A stretch of 64,000 nt of DNA from Pseudomonas sp. Bc-h (GCF_002080045.1 NZ_MUIN01000001.1:380930-444929), one strand, 5' to 3'. Numbered from the stretch's first letter, positions 47,724-58,860 are shown. The notes: generated by a model not told the origin, from the sequence alone. A program made the numbers and translations.

Positions 47724-49073
47724 TCAGTGTTTGTCACCGGCCAGTTTGTGTTCCAGGTAGTGGATGTTGACGCCGCCTTCGCAGAAGCCTTCATCGCGGG
47801 TCAGATCACGGTGCAGCGGGATGTTGGTCTTGATCCCGTCGACCACGATTTCGTCCAGGGCATTGCGCATCCGCGCCATGGCTTCGTCGCGGGTTGCGCC
47901 CCAGGTGATCAGCTTGCCGATCAGCGAGTCGTAGTTCGACGGTACCTTGTAGCCACTGTACAGGTGCGAATCGACGCGCACGCCGTTGCCGCCCGGCGCG
48001 TGGAAGTGCTTCACCAGGCCTGGGCTTGGAATGAAGGTTTTCGGGTCTTCGGCGTTGATCCGGCATTCCAGCGCGTGGCCGTGGATCTTCACGTCATCCT
48101 GGGTAAACGACAGCTTGTTGCCAGCGGCGATGCTCAGCATCTCCTTGACGATGTCGATACCGGTGACCATTTCCGAAACCGGGTGCTCCACCTGAACACG
48201 GGTGTTCATCTCGATGAAGTAGAAACGGCCGTTCTCGTACAGGAACTCGAACGTGCCGGCGCCACGGTAGCCGATATCCACGCAGGCTTTGACGCACGCG
48301 GCGAACACGTCTTGACGGGCTTTTTCATCGATGAACGGAGCCGGTGCTTCTTCCAGAACCTTCTGGTGACGACGCTGCAGCGAGCAGTCGCGGTCGCCCA
48401 GATGGATGGCGTTGCCCTGGCCGTCGGAAATGACCTGGACTTCCACGTGACGTGGGTTGGTCAGGTACTTCTCGAGGTAGACCATCGGGTTGCTGAACCA
48501 GGCGGCCGCTTCGGCGCGCGTCTGCTTGGCCGCTTCGATCAGGTCTTCTTCCTTGTGCACCACGCGCATGCCGCGACCACCGCCGCCGCCAGCGGCCTTG
48601 ATGATCACCGGATAGCCGACTTCACGGCCGATGCGCAGCGCGGTTTCTTCGTCTTCCGGCAGTGGGCCGTCGGAACCTGGAACCGTGGGTACCTTGGCCA
48701 GCTTCATGGCGTCCTTGGCAGAAACCTTGTCGCCCATCAGGCGAATGGTTTCGGCTTTCGGGCCGATGAAGGCAAAACCGGATTTCTCGACCTGTTCGGC
48801 GAAGTCGGCGTTTTCCGCGAGGAAACCGTAGCCTGGGTGAATCGCCGTGGCGCCGGTCAGCTCTGCAGCCGAAATGATGGCCGGGATGTTCAGGTACGAC
48901 AGGTTGGCTGGCGCAGGACCGATGCAGACGGTTTCGTCTGCCAGGCCCAGGTGCATCAGCTCACGGTCTGCCGTGGAATGTACCGCGACGGTCTTGATGC
49001 CCAGTTCTTTACAGGCACGCAAGATGCGCAAGGCGATTTCGCCGCGGTTGGCGATCAGGACTTTTTCCAACAT
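47724..49073 (-). CDS. accC: Acetyl-CoA carboxylase, biotin carboxylase subunit AccC
   Basis: A 449-residue ATP-grasp enzyme of standard length: [20 protein letters not shown] start, [16 protein letters not shown] nucleotide loop, [20 protein letters not shown] active site. It carboxylates biotin on AccB for fatty acid synthesis. The ATG at 49073 is the conserved start; the frame extends seven codons upstream. It lies 17 bp after accB. Confidence 0.97.
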   Translation of the reverse strand: MLEKVLIANRGEIALRILRACKELGIKTVAVHSTADRELMHLGLADETVCIGPAPANLSYLNIPAIISAAELTGATAIHPGYGFLAENADFAEQVEKSGFAFIGPKAETIRLMGDKVSAKDAMKLAKVPTVPGSDGPLPEDEETALRIGREVGYPVIIKAAGGGGGRGMRVVHKEEDLIEAAKQTRAEAAAWFSNPMVYLEKYLTNPRHVEVQVISDGQGNAIHLGDRDCSLQRRHQKVLEEAPAPFIDEKARQDVFAACVKACVDIGYRGAGTFEFLYENGRFYFIEMNTRVQVEHPVSEMVTGIDIVKEMLSIAAGNKLSFTQDDVKIHGHALECRINAEDPKTFIPSPGLVKHFHAPGGNGVRVDSHLYSGYKVPSNYDSLIGKLITWGATRDEAMARMRNALDEIVVDGIKTNIPLHRDLTRDEGFCEGGVNIHYLEHKLAGDKH

Positions 49074-49090
49074 CGCAGGCTCTCCCCGGT

Positions 49091-49549
49091 TCAAACGATG
49101 GTGAACAGCGGCTGGTCGTACTCAACCGGCTGACCGTTTTCTACCAGGATGGATTCGATGACGCCGCTGACTTCGGCTTCGATGTGGTTCATCATTTTCA
49201 TCGCTTCGACGATGCAAATGGTGTCGCCTTTCTTGACGGTCTTGCCCACTTCGACGAACGCTGGCGAACCCGGCGCCGGCGTGCGGTAGAAGGTACCGAC
49301 CATCGGCGATTTGACGACGGTGCCGTTCAGCTTCGGTGCTGAAGGGGCTTCTGCTGCCGCGACAGGCGCTGCAGCTGGAGCAGGGGCTGCGACTGGAGCC
49401 GCGACTGGGGCCGGTGCATAGTACTGCTGTGCTGGAGTCTTGCTGTGACGGCTGATTCGTACGGACTCTTCGCCTTCACGGATTTCCAGTTCGTCGATGC
49501 CGGACTCTTCCAGCAATTCGATCAGTTTCTTGACTTTACGGATATCCAT
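49091..49549 (-). CDS. accB: Biotin carboxyl carrier protein AccB
   Basis: A 152-residue protein. The C-terminal biotinyl domain has the EAMKM motif with the biotinylated K118. The middle is an Ala/Pro-rich linker (about 45-75). It carries carboxybiotin between AccC and the AccAD transferase. It leads the accBC operon. Confidence 0.97.
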   Translation of the reverse strand: MDIRKVKKLIELLEESGIDELEIREGEESVRISRHSKTPAQQYYAPAPVAAPVAAPAPAAAPVAAAEAPSAPKLNGTVVKSPMVGTFYRTPAPGSPAFVEVGKTVKKGDTICIVEAMKMMNHIEAEVSGVIESILVENGQPVEYDQPLFTIV

Positions 49550-49629
49550 TAATCATCAACTCCCAAAGGACGGTCAGGGGTATTCGGTAGCCGGTTCGGG
49601 CTGTGGGGCTCAGTGCGAAACTGCGCCGT

Positions 49630-50082
49630 TCACGCCTTCGAACGGGTGGCCAGTTGTTCCAGGGCAGCCTCCAGGGCCAGTCGGTAACCGCTGGCGCCAA
49701 GGCCGCAGATCACTCCTACAGCGACATCTGAAAAGTAGGAGTGATGGCGGAAAGGTTCGCGCTTGTGCACGTTCGACAGGTGCACTTCGATGAATGGGAT
49801 GCTCACTCCCAGCAATGCGTCACGTATTGCGACACTTGTGTGAGTGAAAGCAGCCGGATTGATCAGGATGAAGTCCACGCCCTCATCGCGCGCAGCGTGG
49901 ATGCGGTCGATCAACTCGTACTCGGCATTGCTCTGCAGATACATCAGATGGTGACCGGCTTCGCGCGCGCGCTTTTCCAGGTCCTGGTTGATATCGGCCA
50001 ACGTGATCGAGCCATAGATTCCCGGTTCGCGGGTGCCCAGCAAGTTCAGGTTAGGTCCGTGAAGAACCAGAAAAGTCGCCAT
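49630..50082 (-). CDS. aroQ: Type II 3-dehydroquinate dehydratase AroQ
   Basis: A 150-residue enzyme. Motifs: [21 protein letters not shown] (catalytic Y23), [30 protein letters not shown] and [18 protein letters not shown]. It removes water from 3-dehydroquinate in the shikimate pathway. The ATG at 50082 gives the family start; the frame is open to 50199. It lies 80 bp before accB on the same strand, as in other pseudomonads. Confidence 0.96.
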   Translation of the reverse strand: MATFLVLHGPNLNLLGTREPGIYGSITLADINQDLEKRAREAGHHLMYLQSNAEYELIDRIHAARDEGVDFILINPAAFTHTSVAIRDALLGVSIPFIEVHLSNVHKREPFRHHSYFSDVAVGVICGLGASGYRLALEAALEQLATRSKA

Positions 50083-50246
50083 CGTGTGTTCCTTGTTGTG
50101 TGCGTTGTCGACGTTCGCATCAGGTGCGAGCGGTGAATGCGCAGCGACTATGCCGGAAAGCGCAATGGACTGTCCAGTTACCGACCCAGATATCGACAAT
50201 GTTCAGCACGATGTCCGATGTTCGCGCAAAGTTTGTGACTAAGACG

Positions 50247-52037
50247 CTAAATTTGGTCATTTGCTCTAGAAAGGTGCTCGGAGAAGCCTTCCACGTCGAT
50301 TTCGCCGACGACGCGCGCATTTGTCAGCTCGTTCCCGTCTTTTCCGAAAAACAGCAGGGCGGGCGGGCCGAACAGTTTGTAGTTATCCAGCAGAGCGCGC
50401 TGTTCTGCGCTGCTGTCGGTCATGTCGAAGCGAATCAGGCGAAACTCCTTGAGTTGGCTCACTATTTTCGGATCGGGCAGGACTTCATGCTCGATCACTT
50501 TGCAACTGATGCACCAGTCCGCGTACCAGTCGACGAGCACCGGTTCTTCGGCGATTTTCGAATCGGCGAGGATCTGATTCAGTTCACTCACCTGTGTCAC
50601 GGTCTGCCACTGCTCGCTTGCCCTTGCGCTGTTTTCACTGCCGATCTGCGTGGTTTGCGCGCGGCCCAATGGACGCAGCGGATCTGTCTGACCGCTGAAT
50701 GCGCCGTACCAGCAGGACAGAGCGTAGACCAACAGAAACAGACCGAGAAGTTGGGCGAGGCGACCCCGGGTAGTCTTTACCGTGAACTCCAGCGCGCCGA
50801 GGAACACGGCGACACCTGCCCACAGCAAGCCGACCAGCAGCAACGTCAATTGTCCTGGGATGACCCGGCTGATCAAGCCGATCGCCAATGCCAGCAGCAG
50901 AACACCGATAGCGTTCTTGACCGTCACCAGCCAAGGCCCGCTTTTCGGCAGCCAGGCTGCTCCACCAGTCGCGACGACAACCAGTGGCGCGCCCATGCCA
51001 AGGCCTAAAGCGAAAAGCTTCAAGGCCCCGCCCAATGCATCCCCGCTGGCGCTTATATAAAGAAGCGCACCGGCCAGTGGCGCGGACACACAGGGGGATA
51101 CCAACAGGCTCGAAACCACACCCAATACTGCCGCGCCCCACAGCGAACCGCCTTTTGTGTTGCCGGCAATGCGGTCGAGTCGGTCGTTCAAGGCGCGAGG
51201 CAGTCGCAGCTCAAAAACGCCGAACATGGCAATGGCGAACACCACGAAGAACAGTGCAAACGGCCCCAGCACCCAGGCTGATTGCAGTCGTGCCTGCAAA
51301 TTGAGGCTGGCGCCGAACATGCCCATCAAAGCGCCGAGAATCGCGAAGCAAACTGCCATTGGCAGTACGTACGCCATAGACAAGGAGAAGCCGCGCACCC
51401 CGCCAATCTGTCCGCGCAGGACTACCCCGGAAAGGATCGGCAGCATTGGCAAAACGCAGGGTGTGAAGGTCAGGCCGATGCCCGCGAGGAAGAACAGTGC
51501 CAGTTGTTTCCAGCTGAACGAAACATCGGTTTTGCCCCCTGCCAAGGCAGGATCAATGGTCGATGAAGAGGCGCCGCCGATGCTCAAACGCTCGGTTTCA
51601 GGCGGATAGCACAGGCCTTTGTCGGCGCAGCCTTGATAAGTTACGACCAGCGTGAACGGGCGAGTATCAGAGGTTTTGCGCGGCAGGTTGATGTCGAGGA
51701 TGCCGTGATACACCTCGACATCGCCGAAGTATTCGTCGTGCTTCTTCTCGCCGTCGGGCAACTGCGCTGTGCCCAGGCCAATGTCAGCAGGTTCGGTGCG
51801 GAACTGGAACCGATGGCGATACAGGTAATAGCCTTCGGTGGCGACGAACTGCAGTTTGATCGATTCGGGCGAGGTGTCGATCAGGTTCAGTTGAAAGGCC
51901 TGGCGAACCGGCAGGAAGTCCTTGCTGTTGTCGATGGCCGCGCTGCCCAGAGTAGAGCTCGGCCTGCTGTCCAGCAGGCTGGCGCTGAAGGCAGGCAGGG
52001 CAAGAGTCAGCAATATCAGACAAAGCAGGCGGCGCAT
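50247..52037 (-). CDS. dsbD: Thiol:disulfide interchange protein DsbD
   Basis: A 596-residue protein with all three cysteine pairs: periplasmic alpha domain C137 and C143, membrane domain C194 (FTPCVLPM) and C316 (SPCVSAP), and C-terminal thioredoxin motif C509-I-S-C512. A signal peptide covers residues 1-19. It carries reducing power from cytoplasmic thioredoxin to periplasmic DsbC and cytochrome c maturation factors. Some pseudomonads have two dsbD copies; this one sits at the dipZ position next to aroQ. Confidence 0.95.
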   Translation of the reverse strand: MRRLLCLILLTLALPAFSASLLDSRPSSTLGSAAIDNSKDFLPVRQAFQLNLIDTSPESIKLQFVATEGYYLYRHRFQFRTEPADIGLGTAQLPDGEKKHDEYFGDVEVYHGILDINLPRKTSDTRPFTLVVTYQGCADKGLCYPPETERLSIGGASSSTIDPALAGGKTDVSFSWKQLALFFLAGIGLTFTPCVLPMLPILSGVVLRGQIGGVRGFSLSMAYVLPMAVCFAILGALMGMFGASLNLQARLQSAWVLGPFALFFVVFAIAMFGVFELRLPRALNDRLDRIAGNTKGGSLWGAAVLGVVSSLLVSPCVSAPLAGALLYISASGDALGGALKLFALGLGMGAPLVVVATGGAAWLPKSGPWLVTVKNAIGVLLLALAIGLISRVIPGQLTLLLVGLLWAGVAVFLGALEFTVKTTRGRLAQLLGLFLLVYALSCWYGAFSGQTDPLRPLGRAQTTQIGSENSARASEQWQTVTQVSELNQILADSKIAEEPVLVDWYADWCISCKVIEHEVLPDPKIVSQLKEFRLIRFDMTDSSAEQRALLDNYKLFGPPALLFFGKDGNELTNARVVGEIDVEGFSEHLSRANDQI

Positions 52038-52134
52038 GGCGGTCTCGCATCACAGAAGTCCGCGCATGATAGCGGAGTGGCTGATGCGTTGCAGGGAACG
52101 CCGATGGCGTGGACGGGGTTAGTCTGTGGTGGAT

Positions 52135-52515
52135 TGCCGGAGGTTGCGACGATGGCGAAGCGGTCGTCTGGCTGATAGAGATGCAGTGTATGCACCGGCC
52201 TCATCGCGACCCTCGTGCCTCGGGTTGCTCCCACAGGGTTTGCGGGTTGCCAGCAGTCGGCGGCTGGCCGTGAAAGCGGGGTTTGGCGACCGGTATTGCA
52301 AGCCACAGTATCGGGCGATACCAATGATTTTTTCATACGAGAGCAACCAGGCGATGCCGCCAATCTGCCGCGCGCCACAGAACCTGTGGGAGCTGCCGGA
52401 GGTTACGACGGTGGCGAAGCGGTCGTCTGGCTGATAAAGATGCAGTGTATGAAATGGCCTCATCGCGACCCTCGTGCCTCGGGTTGCTCCCGCAGGGATC
52501 GCGTGGTGCCAGCAG
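52135..52515. repeat. Two 122-bp direct repeats, 259 bp apart
   Basis: Copy 1 (52135-52256) and copy 2 (52394-52515) share GGCGAAGCGGTCGTCTGGCT, GATGCAGTGTATG, and TCATCGCGACCCTCGTGCCT, ending in GCCAGCAG. Copy 2 ends exactly at the stop codon of gcbA (52516-52518). The GGAGGTT..GACG..GGCGAAGCGG part is an inverted relative of the 3836-4160 repeat. With the sequence between them they fill the 478-bp gap between dsbD and gcbA; I see no gene there. Confidence 0.8.
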
Positions 52516-54174
52516 TTAAACGATGTCTACCGTCGAGTGTTTGGAGGCGCGAGCGAGGTCGTCCGCCAACCCATGCACCTGGTTGCGCCCGGCCTTTTTC
52601 GCGCGGTACAGCGCGTCGTCCGCGTGCGATGCCATCATCAGCGCGTCGTCGTGCTCACCCAACTCCACGACACCGGCGCTGAACGTGCAGAACAGATCGG
52701 TCGGCTGCGCCGGATAGTGAATTTCGGCGAAGCGGCGGCGAATTTCGTCGAGTACGCCGTGGGCGGCCTTGAGGTCAGTGTCGGGCATGACCACTGCGAA
52801 TTCTTCGCCGCCATAACGGCCGATGTAATCGGTCTTGCGCAGGCGTTGCTTGAGAAACAGCGCGAGGCTCTTGATGACCCGGTCGCCCATGGGGTGGCCG
52901 TGACCGTCGTTGACCTTCTTGAAGTGGTCGATGTCGAGCATCGCGAAGCTCAGCGGTTTCTTCTCGCGGCGTGCGCGAAAGCTGCAGTCTTCAAGCAATT
53001 GCAGGATGTGCGTGTGGTTGTACAGGCCGGTCAGACTGTCGCGCACCATTCGCGCCTTGAGATTGCGCGCCCGCGCTGCACGGTTGCGAACGGTAGTGAT
53101 CAGGTGTCGCGGCTTGATCGGCTTGGTGAGGAAGTCGTCGCCGCCCTCGCTCATCGCGTCAAGCTGTTTGTCCAGATCGTCCTCGGCCGACAGATAGATG
53201 ATTGGCACGCTGACATAACGGTCGTTGTGGCGAATGACCTTGGCCAGTTCGGTGCCGGTGCAGCCGGGCATGTACATGTCGAGAATGATCAGGTCTGGCT
53301 GGAATTCAGCCAGTTCGGACATGGCCTTGATCGGGTCGAACAAGGTCCGGGTGACGATCCCGGCACTGTTGAGCAGGCGCTCGGTATGGGTGGCCTGGGC
53401 CCGCGAGTCGTCGATGATCAACACTTTATAAGGCTCGTACTGAGCGACTCGGGTGAGAATCTCGATTTTCTCCAGCAGGCTGGACGCCTCCAGCGTGCCG
53501 GTCAGAAACTCCTCACCACCGGCCCGCACCGCGGCCAGACGCGTAGGTGTATCGGTTTCGTGATGGCTGAAGAACAGCAGTGGCAGCTTCTGCTCAAGAC
53601 CTTCCTGCATCTTGGCGGCCAGCTTCAGGCCTTCGCCAACACCGCCGAAATCCACGTCCATCACCACGGCGGCGGGCAAGCGCTCGGCCAGGGTTGTGTG
53701 AACGGCGTGAATGCTGGCCAGCGATTGCGCGCTGAGGCCAAAAAACTCAAGCTGCTTGGCCAGCCGTTCGCCGCGCTCGTGATCCTGCAGCATCACGTAG
53801 ATCGGCTTGCGCAACGGAGGCAGCGAAGTGTGTTCGAGGCGATCGCCATGACGCAGACCAGTACGCGAAAGCCGCTGCATCAAACGGTTGAGGTCGGTGA
53901 TCAACGAACTGCTCAGTCGCCCGCGATTGGCTTCCACTTCCTGCAGGGACTGACTGATGCCCCGTGCCAGTTGAGCGTGCTCGGCCTGTTCGAAGCGCTC
54001 GGCGAAACGCAGCAAGCGCTGGTTGGCTTCGCTGAGCTCTTCCATGTCGACGACTGACCACTCGCTTTGCTGCAGGCGCTGCCAGACCTCCAGGATCTGA
54101 CGTGCTTGGTGGATGACGCGCTGGGCGAAATGGTGCTTGAGACGGTCTCGGCTCGGATCTTCTGGTTCGGTCAT
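52516..54174 (-). CDS. gcbA: Diguanylate cyclase response regulator GcbA
   Basis: A 552-residue cytoplasmic protein: helical N-terminus (1-120), a first receiver domain that is degenerate (about 123-240, lacking the acidic pair), a full second receiver (about 249-365; D255, D256, D299, K351) and a GGDEF domain with active GGEEF at 455-459. The product-inhibition I-site RKTD (446-449) is present. It matches PA4843/GcbA, which makes c-di-GMP and affects attachment, motility and biofilm dispersal. The ATG at 54174 gives the usual start; the frame extends to 54252. Confidence 0.88.
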   Translation of the reverse strand: MTEPEDPSRDRLKHHFAQRVIHQARQILEVWQRLQQSEWSVVDMEELSEANQRLLRFAERFEQAEHAQLARGISQSLQEVEANRGRLSSSLITDLNRLMQRLSRTGLRHGDRLEHTSLPPLRKPIYVMLQDHERGERLAKQLEFFGLSAQSLASIHAVHTTLAERLPAAVVMDVDFGGVGEGLKLAAKMQEGLEQKLPLLFFSHHETDTPTRLAAVRAGGEEFLTGTLEASSLLEKIEILTRVAQYEPYKVLIIDDSRAQATHTERLLNSAGIVTRTLFDPIKAMSELAEFQPDLIILDMYMPGCTGTELAKVIRHNDRYVSVPIIYLSAEDDLDKQLDAMSEGGDDFLTKPIKPRHLITTVRNRAARARNLKARMVRDSLTGLYNHTHILQLLEDCSFRARREKKPLSFAMLDIDHFKKVNDGHGHPMGDRVIKSLALFLKQRLRKTDYIGRYGGEEFAVVMPDTDLKAAHGVLDEIRRRFAEIHYPAQPTDLFCTFSAGVVELGEHDDALMMASHADDALYRAKKAGRNQVHGLADDLARASKHSTVDIV

Positions 54175-54560
54175 GACCTGACTACTTGCTAGGGGAAACC
54201 CTGATACGAATGCTGGCGCTATGCTAGCACTACTTTTCTTCGGCAAGTGCACCGCAAGTCATTTTGTTGTCATTTTTTAAGGGTTTTTTGCGTCAATTTT
54301 TCAGCTTTTTCAGGCTTTAAGTATTGAATGCCATTGGAAAACGAATGGTCCGATCGTGACTGGTTCGTCAGGAAATGCCTGATACGCAGGTAGGGGGGAT
54401 TTTGATCGGTTAGAGAGGCCTGCGAGCTAGAGCGTGATGGCATGACGCACACGGACTCGTCGATTACGCAAATGGACCCTCCACCGCGTTCCTGCCAAAC
54501 GCACCTTGCTGTAAGGTTGCGGTCCTAAGCACTGAATTCCGTGATTGAAAGGACAAGGCC
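54175..54560. other. Divergent AT-rich intergenic region, gcbA/DUF2333
   Basis: A 386-bp gap. The part from 54240 to 54330 is unusually T-rich for this genome (several runs of five or six T). It must carry promoters for both divergent genes. I see no palindromic operator or repeat that I would name. Confidence 0.45.
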
Positions 54561-55655
54561 ATGCTGGATTGGAAGAAGCGCTCGGGCACCGCGGGCGAGG
54601 GTGAGCGTGTTGATGCTAAGCCGGTAGGCAAGGCGCCTCGGGGATATTGGGGCGGTCTGCTCTTCAGCCGCGCAGTGGGTGCCGTTGTCGGCATCTATCT
54701 GGTCGTTACGGTGGTCCTCGGCATTTGGTGGAGCAGCGAGCCTCCCTTGTTTCCGGTCCAGCAACAGGCTCAGGCCGCGGCCGAGCGTGAAGGCAAGCAG
54801 ATGGTGATTGGTTACACCACGGTCGAAACCCTGAAGACCGTCGCCTCGACGCTGCTGGACAAGCCTGGTGGCTACATTTCCAACGACCGTTTCCCGCCTG
54901 GCCTGTGGATGGACAACACCCCGAGCTGGGAATATGGCGTCCTGGTCCAGGTACGTGATTTGAGTCGAGCCTTGCGCAAGGATTTCGCACGCTCGCAGTC
55001 GCAGTCGGCTGAAGATGGCGATCTGGCGCGTGCCGAGCCGCTGTTCAACTTCGACAACAAGAGCTGGATTCTGCCTTCGAGCGAGTCCCAGTATCGCGAA
55101 GGGATCGCTGCGCTGAGCCGTTATCAAGCTCGCTTGTCCGATCCGAATCAGAAAGGCGCACTGTTTTATACTCGTGCCGATAACCTGAACAACTGGCTCG
55201 GTGATGTGGGTACGCGTCTGGGTTCGCTGTCCCAGCGTTTGTCGGCCAGCGTCGGCCGCGTCAAACTCAACAGCACCCTGAAGACAGAAGCGCAGTCCAC
55301 CGTGACAGTGAAGCCGGGCGAAGTGCCTCAGGTCGATGAAGAAATCGTCGAAACCCCGTGGATGCAGATCGACAACGTGTTCTACGAGGCACGCGGTCAG
55401 GCCTGGGCACTGTCGCATTTGCTGCGCGCCATCGAAGTCGACTTCGCCGACGTGCTGGCGAAGAAGAACGCCACTGTTAGTGTCCGTCAGATCATTCGTG
55501 AGCTGGAGGCCTCTCAGGAACCAATGTGGAGCCCGGTGATTCTCAACGGCAGCCCGTTCGGCGTATTCGCCAACCACTCGCTGGTCATGGCCAACTACCT
55601 GTCGCGCGCCAACGCCGCAGTCATCGACTTGCGCCAACTGCTGTCTCAGGGTTGA
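54561..55655 (+). CDS. DUF2333 family inner-membrane protein
   Basis: A 364-residue protein with one N-terminal membrane helix (about 35-58, AVGAVVGIYLVVTVVLGIWW) and a large periplasmic domain. Conserved parts include PPGLWMDNTPSWEYGVLVQV and FYTRADNLNNWLGDVG. It matches PA4842. The family has no known function. It is 3 bp from the following nudix gene, so the two are co-transcribed. Confidence 0.87.
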   Translation: MLDWKKRSGTAGEGERVDAKPVGKAPRGYWGGLLFSRAVGAVVGIYLVVTVVLGIWWSSEPPLFPVQQQAQAAAEREGKQMVIGYTTVETLKTVASTLLDKPGGYISNDRFPPGLWMDNTPSWEYGVLVQVRDLSRALRKDFARSQSQSAEDGDLARAEPLFNFDNKSWILPSSESQYREGIAALSRYQARLSDPNQKGALFYTRADNLNNWLGDVGTRLGSLSQRLSASVGRVKLNSTLKTEAQSTVTVKPGEVPQVDEEIVETPWMQIDNVFYEARGQAWALSHLLRAIEVDFADVLAKKNATVSVRQIIRELEASQEPMWSPVILNGSPFGVFANHSLVMANYLSRANAAVIDLRQLLSQG

Positions 55656-55658
55656 TCG

Positions 55659-56204
55659 ATGTCAGTCTCTGAACGGGAAGTCGCCCATCGGGCGGCTTCC
55701 GACGCTGAACAGATCGCCTGGGTCGATCGGCAGGATCAACTGCTCGGCTCCCTGCCTCGCGCAGAACTTCGCGAGCGGGGGCTGATCGGTCGCGGCACCT
55801 ACATCCTCCTCTTCAACTCTGCCGGCGAGCTGTGTGTTCACCGACGCACCCTGAGCAAGGCAATTTATCCTGGCTACTGGGATGTCGCCGCCGGCGGCAT
55901 GGTGCAGGCCGATGAAAGCTATAAGGAGTCAGCGGCCCGAGAGCTTGAGGAAGAGTTGGGCGTGGCGGGTGTCGAGCTGACGGCCCATGAACAGTTTTTC
56001 TTCGATCAGCCGGACAACCGTCTCTGGTGTGCAGTGTTTTCGGCGGTCTGGGACGGGCCTTTGAAACTTCAGCCTGAAGAGGTGCTGGAGGCTCGCTTCA
56101 TCGGCGTCGATCAGGTACTGCGTGAAACCGCCGAAAAGCCTTATTGCCCGGACTCTCTGGCCGCGTTGAAGCGCTATTTGGCCGACGTCGCAAAAGTCCC
56201 GTAA
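55659..56204 (+). CDS. Nudix hydrolase (YfcD-like)
   Basis: A 181-residue protein with an intact Nudix box: GGMVQADESYKESAARELEE then ELGV, matching Gx5Ex7REUxEExGU. The N-terminal part resembles isopentenyl diphosphate isomerase-like Nudix proteins (LLFNSAGELCVHRRTLSKAI). The substrate is not known. It starts 3 bp after the DUF2333 stop. Matches PA4841. Confidence 0.9.
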   Translation: MSVSEREVAHRAASDAEQIAWVDRQDQLLGSLPRAELRERGLIGRGTYILLFNSAGELCVHRRTLSKAIYPGYWDVAAGGMVQADESYKESAARELEEELGVAGVELTAHEQFFFDQPDNRLWCAVFSAVWDGPLKLQPEEVLEARFIGVDQVLRETAEKPYCPDSLAALKRYLADVAKVP

Positions 56205-56389
56205 ATTGGCGCATATTTGCACTTAGCATCTGCGCTTTTTGCCGTTACACTGCGCGACCTTTTCAACCTGGACTGCCTTGCGGTCCAGTAGCGCTGCCCC
56301 TGCCTGAGTGGGGCTTCGCGGTCGGCTCCGCAGAGTGGTATTACCCAGCCTGCCCGACCAGACTTTGGTCCTCAAGAAGAGGATTGCCG

Positions 56390-56761
56390 GTGGCCAAAAA
56401 AGCCGCATCCTTCGCCGCCCTCGGTGGCCTGGTGTTTTCAACCGACGCAGGACGGCACTGTCCCGAATGCCGTCAGCCCGTCGATGCCTGCATCTGCAAG
56501 AAATCCGTTATTCCCGAAGGTGATGGCATTGCCCGCGTGCGACGCGAAAGCAAAGGTCGTGGCGGCAAGACTGTCACCACCGTTACCGGCGTGCCGTTGC
56601 CTGAAGATGCACTCAAGGAACTGGCGACTACGCTCAAACGTCGTTGCGGTACCGGTGGTGCACTCAAGGATGGCGTGATCGAGATACAGGGCGATCACGT
56701 CGAGACGCTGCTGGCGGAGCTGGTCAAGCAGGGCTTCAAGGCGAAAAAGTCAGGCGGCTGA
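56390..56761 (+). CDS. SUI1/YciH family translation initiation-related protein
   Basis: A 123-residue protein. An N-terminal zinc-knuckle-like segment (CPECRQPVDACICKK) precedes the SUI1 domain (RVRRESKGRGGKTVTTVTGV; KRRCGTGGALKDGVIEIQGD). SUI1-type proteins are related to eukaryotic eIF1 and may influence start codon selection. The GTG start at 56390 is preferred from the PA4840 N-terminus (AKKAASFAALGGLVFST) and GAGG 9 bp upstream; longer frames upstream are unlikely. Confidence 0.9.
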   Translation: MAKKAASFAALGGLVFSTDAGRHCPECRQPVDACICKKSVIPEGDGIARVRRESKGRGGKTVTTVTGVPLPEDALKELATTLKRRCGTGGALKDGVIEIQGDHVETLLAELVKQGFKAKKSGG

Positions 56762-56946
56762 GCCGTCCTGTCCATCCCGTCCCACGTTACATTGTCGGTC
56801 CGGCGTCGGTCCGTTGAACCAAACTCTGCTGTGAGTTGCAGGTCTACTGCCGCACGGCGAGCTGGCGCCAAACCGTCATTTCCACTCTATACACTGCGCC
56901 CAGCCGGTCCGGCCGGGGCTTTATGACTTTTATACAGGGGACTTCG

Positions 56947-58860
56947 ATGTCCGTACGACGCACACGCAAAGACGATGGCAGCCAATGGACAGTTGCGGAC
57001 AGCCGCAGTGTCTATGGGATACGCCATTGGGGGGCTGGTTATTTTGCAATCAACGAAGCCGGCCGTGTTGAAGTTCGCCCCAACGGGCCAGGCAGTGCGC
57101 CCATTGACCTCTACGAGCAAGTAGACGAACTGCGCAAGAGCGGTTTGTCCTTGCCGTTGCTGGTCCGTTTCCCGGACATCCTGCAGGACCGTGTGCGTCA
57201 GTTGACCGGGGCCTTCGACGAGAACATCGCGCGCCTGGAATACCAGAGCAAATACACCGCGCTGTACCCGATCAAGGTCAACCAGCAGGAAGCGGTGGTG
57301 GAAAACATCATCGCCACGCAGAACGTTTCCATCGGTCTGGAGGCCGGTTCCAAGCCTGAGCTGATGGCTGTGCTGGCGTTGGCGCCGAAAGGCGGGACCA
57401 TCGTCTGCAACGGTTACAAGGACCGCGAGTTCATTCGCCTGGCGCTGATGGGCCAGAAGCTGGGCCACAACGTCTTCATCGTCATCGAGAAAGAATCCGA
57501 AGTCGAACTGGTGATCGAAGAGGCCGCCGAGCTCAAAGTTGCGCCTCAGGTCGGCCTGCGCGTTCGTCTGTCCTCTCTGGCCTCCAGCAAGTGGGCTGAC
57601 ACCGGTGGCGAGAAATCCAAGTTCGGTCTGTCGGCCGCGCAGCTGCTGTCAGTGGTCGAGCGCTTTACCAAAGCGGGTCTCGATCAGGGCATTCGTCTGC
57701 TGCACTTCCACATGGGTTCACAGATCGCCAACCTGGCGGACTACCAGCACGGTTTCAAGGAAGCGATTCGTTACTACGGCGAACTGCGCAACCTGGGCCT
57801 GCCGGTCGATCACATCGACGTCGGTGGCGGTCTGGGCGTCGACTACGACGGCACCCATTCGCGCAACGCCAGCTCGATCAACTACGACATGGACGATTAC
57901 GCCGGTGTCGTGGTCGGCATGCTCAAGGAGTTTTGCGATGCGCAGGGTCTGCCACATCCGCACATTTTCTCGGAAAGCGGCCGTTCGCTGACCGCGCACC
58001 ACGCGATGCTGGTGATCCAGGTCACCGACGTCGAGCGTCACAACGACGAAGTGCCTGAGATCACCGACAAGGAAAACCTGCCGGAAACCCTGCAATGGTT
58101 GATCGATCTGCTCGGCCCGACCGACATCGAGATGGTCACCGAGACCTACTGGCGCGCCACGCACTACATGAGCGACATCGCCTCGCAGTACTCGGACGGC
58201 AAGATCACCCTGGCGCAGAAAGCCTTGGGTGAGCAATGCTACTTCGCGGTCTGCCGTCGCCTGCACAATTCGCTCAAGGCACGTCAGCGCTCCCACCGTC
58301 AGGTGCTGGACGAACTCAACGACAAGCTGGCCGACAAGTACATCTGCAACTTCTCGGTGTTCCAGAGCCTGCCGGACACATGGGCCATCGATCAGGTTCT
58401 GCCGATCATCCCGCTGCATCGTCTGGACGAGGAGCCTCTGCGCCGCGCCGTGTTGCAGGATCTGACCTGCGACTCCGACGGCAAGATCAACCAGTACGTC
58501 GACGAGCAGAGCATCGAAACCAGCCTGCCGGTCCACGCCCTGAACGAAGGCGAAGACTATCTGCTGGGCGTGTTTCTGGTCGGCGCGTATCAAGAGATTC
58601 TTGGCGACATGCACAACCTGTTCGGTGATACCGACTCGGTGAACATCTATCAGAATCAGGACGGCAGCGCTTACTCGGCCGGTATCGAAACCCACGACAC
58701 CATCGAGGACATGCTGCGTTACGTGCACCTGTCGCCGGAAGAGCTGATGACTCATTACCGGGACAAGGTCGCCAGTGCCAGGATCAGCCCGCGTGAACGT
58801 ACTCAGTATCTGGACGCGTTGCGCCTGGGCCTGACGCGGTCTTCGTATCTGTCCTCATGA
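56947..58860 (+). CDS. speA: Biosynthetic arginine decarboxylase SpeA
   Basis: A 637-residue PLP enzyme of the usual size. The cofactor lysine is K110 in [10 protein letters not shown]. Other blocks: [34 protein letters not shown], and [17 protein letters not shown]. It makes agmatine from arginine for putrescine synthesis. The ATG at 56947 matches PA4839 and has AGGGG upstream; the frame extends to 56836. A strong terminator follows. Confidence 0.95.
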   Translation: MSVRRTRKDDGSQWTVADSRSVYGIRHWGAGYFAINEAGRVEVRPNGPGSAPIDLYEQVDELRKSGLSLPLLVRFPDILQDRVRQLTGAFDENIARLEYQSKYTALYPIKVNQQEAVVENIIATQNVSIGLEAGSKPELMAVLALAPKGGTIVCNGYKDREFIRLALMGQKLGHNVFIVIEKESEVELVIEEAAELKVAPQVGLRVRLSSLASSKWADTGGEKSKFGLSAAQLLSVVERFTKAGLDQGIRLLHFHMGSQIANLADYQHGFKEAIRYYGELRNLGLPVDHIDVGGGLGVDYDGTHSRNASSINYDMDDYAGVVVGMLKEFCDAQGLPHPHIFSESGRSLTAHHAMLVIQVTDVERHNDEVPEITDKENLPETLQWLIDLLGPTDIEMVTETYWRATHYMSDIASQYSDGKITLAQKALGEQCYFAVCRRLHNSLKARQRSHRQVLDELNDKLADKYICNFSVFQSLPDTWAIDQVLPIIPLHRLDEEPLRRAVLQDLTCDSDGKINQYVDEQSIETSLPVHALNEGEDYLLGVFLVGAYQEILGDMHNLFGDTDSVNIYQNQDGSAYSAGIETHDTIEDMLRYVHLSPEELMTHYRDKVASARISPRERTQYLDALRLGLTRSSYLSS

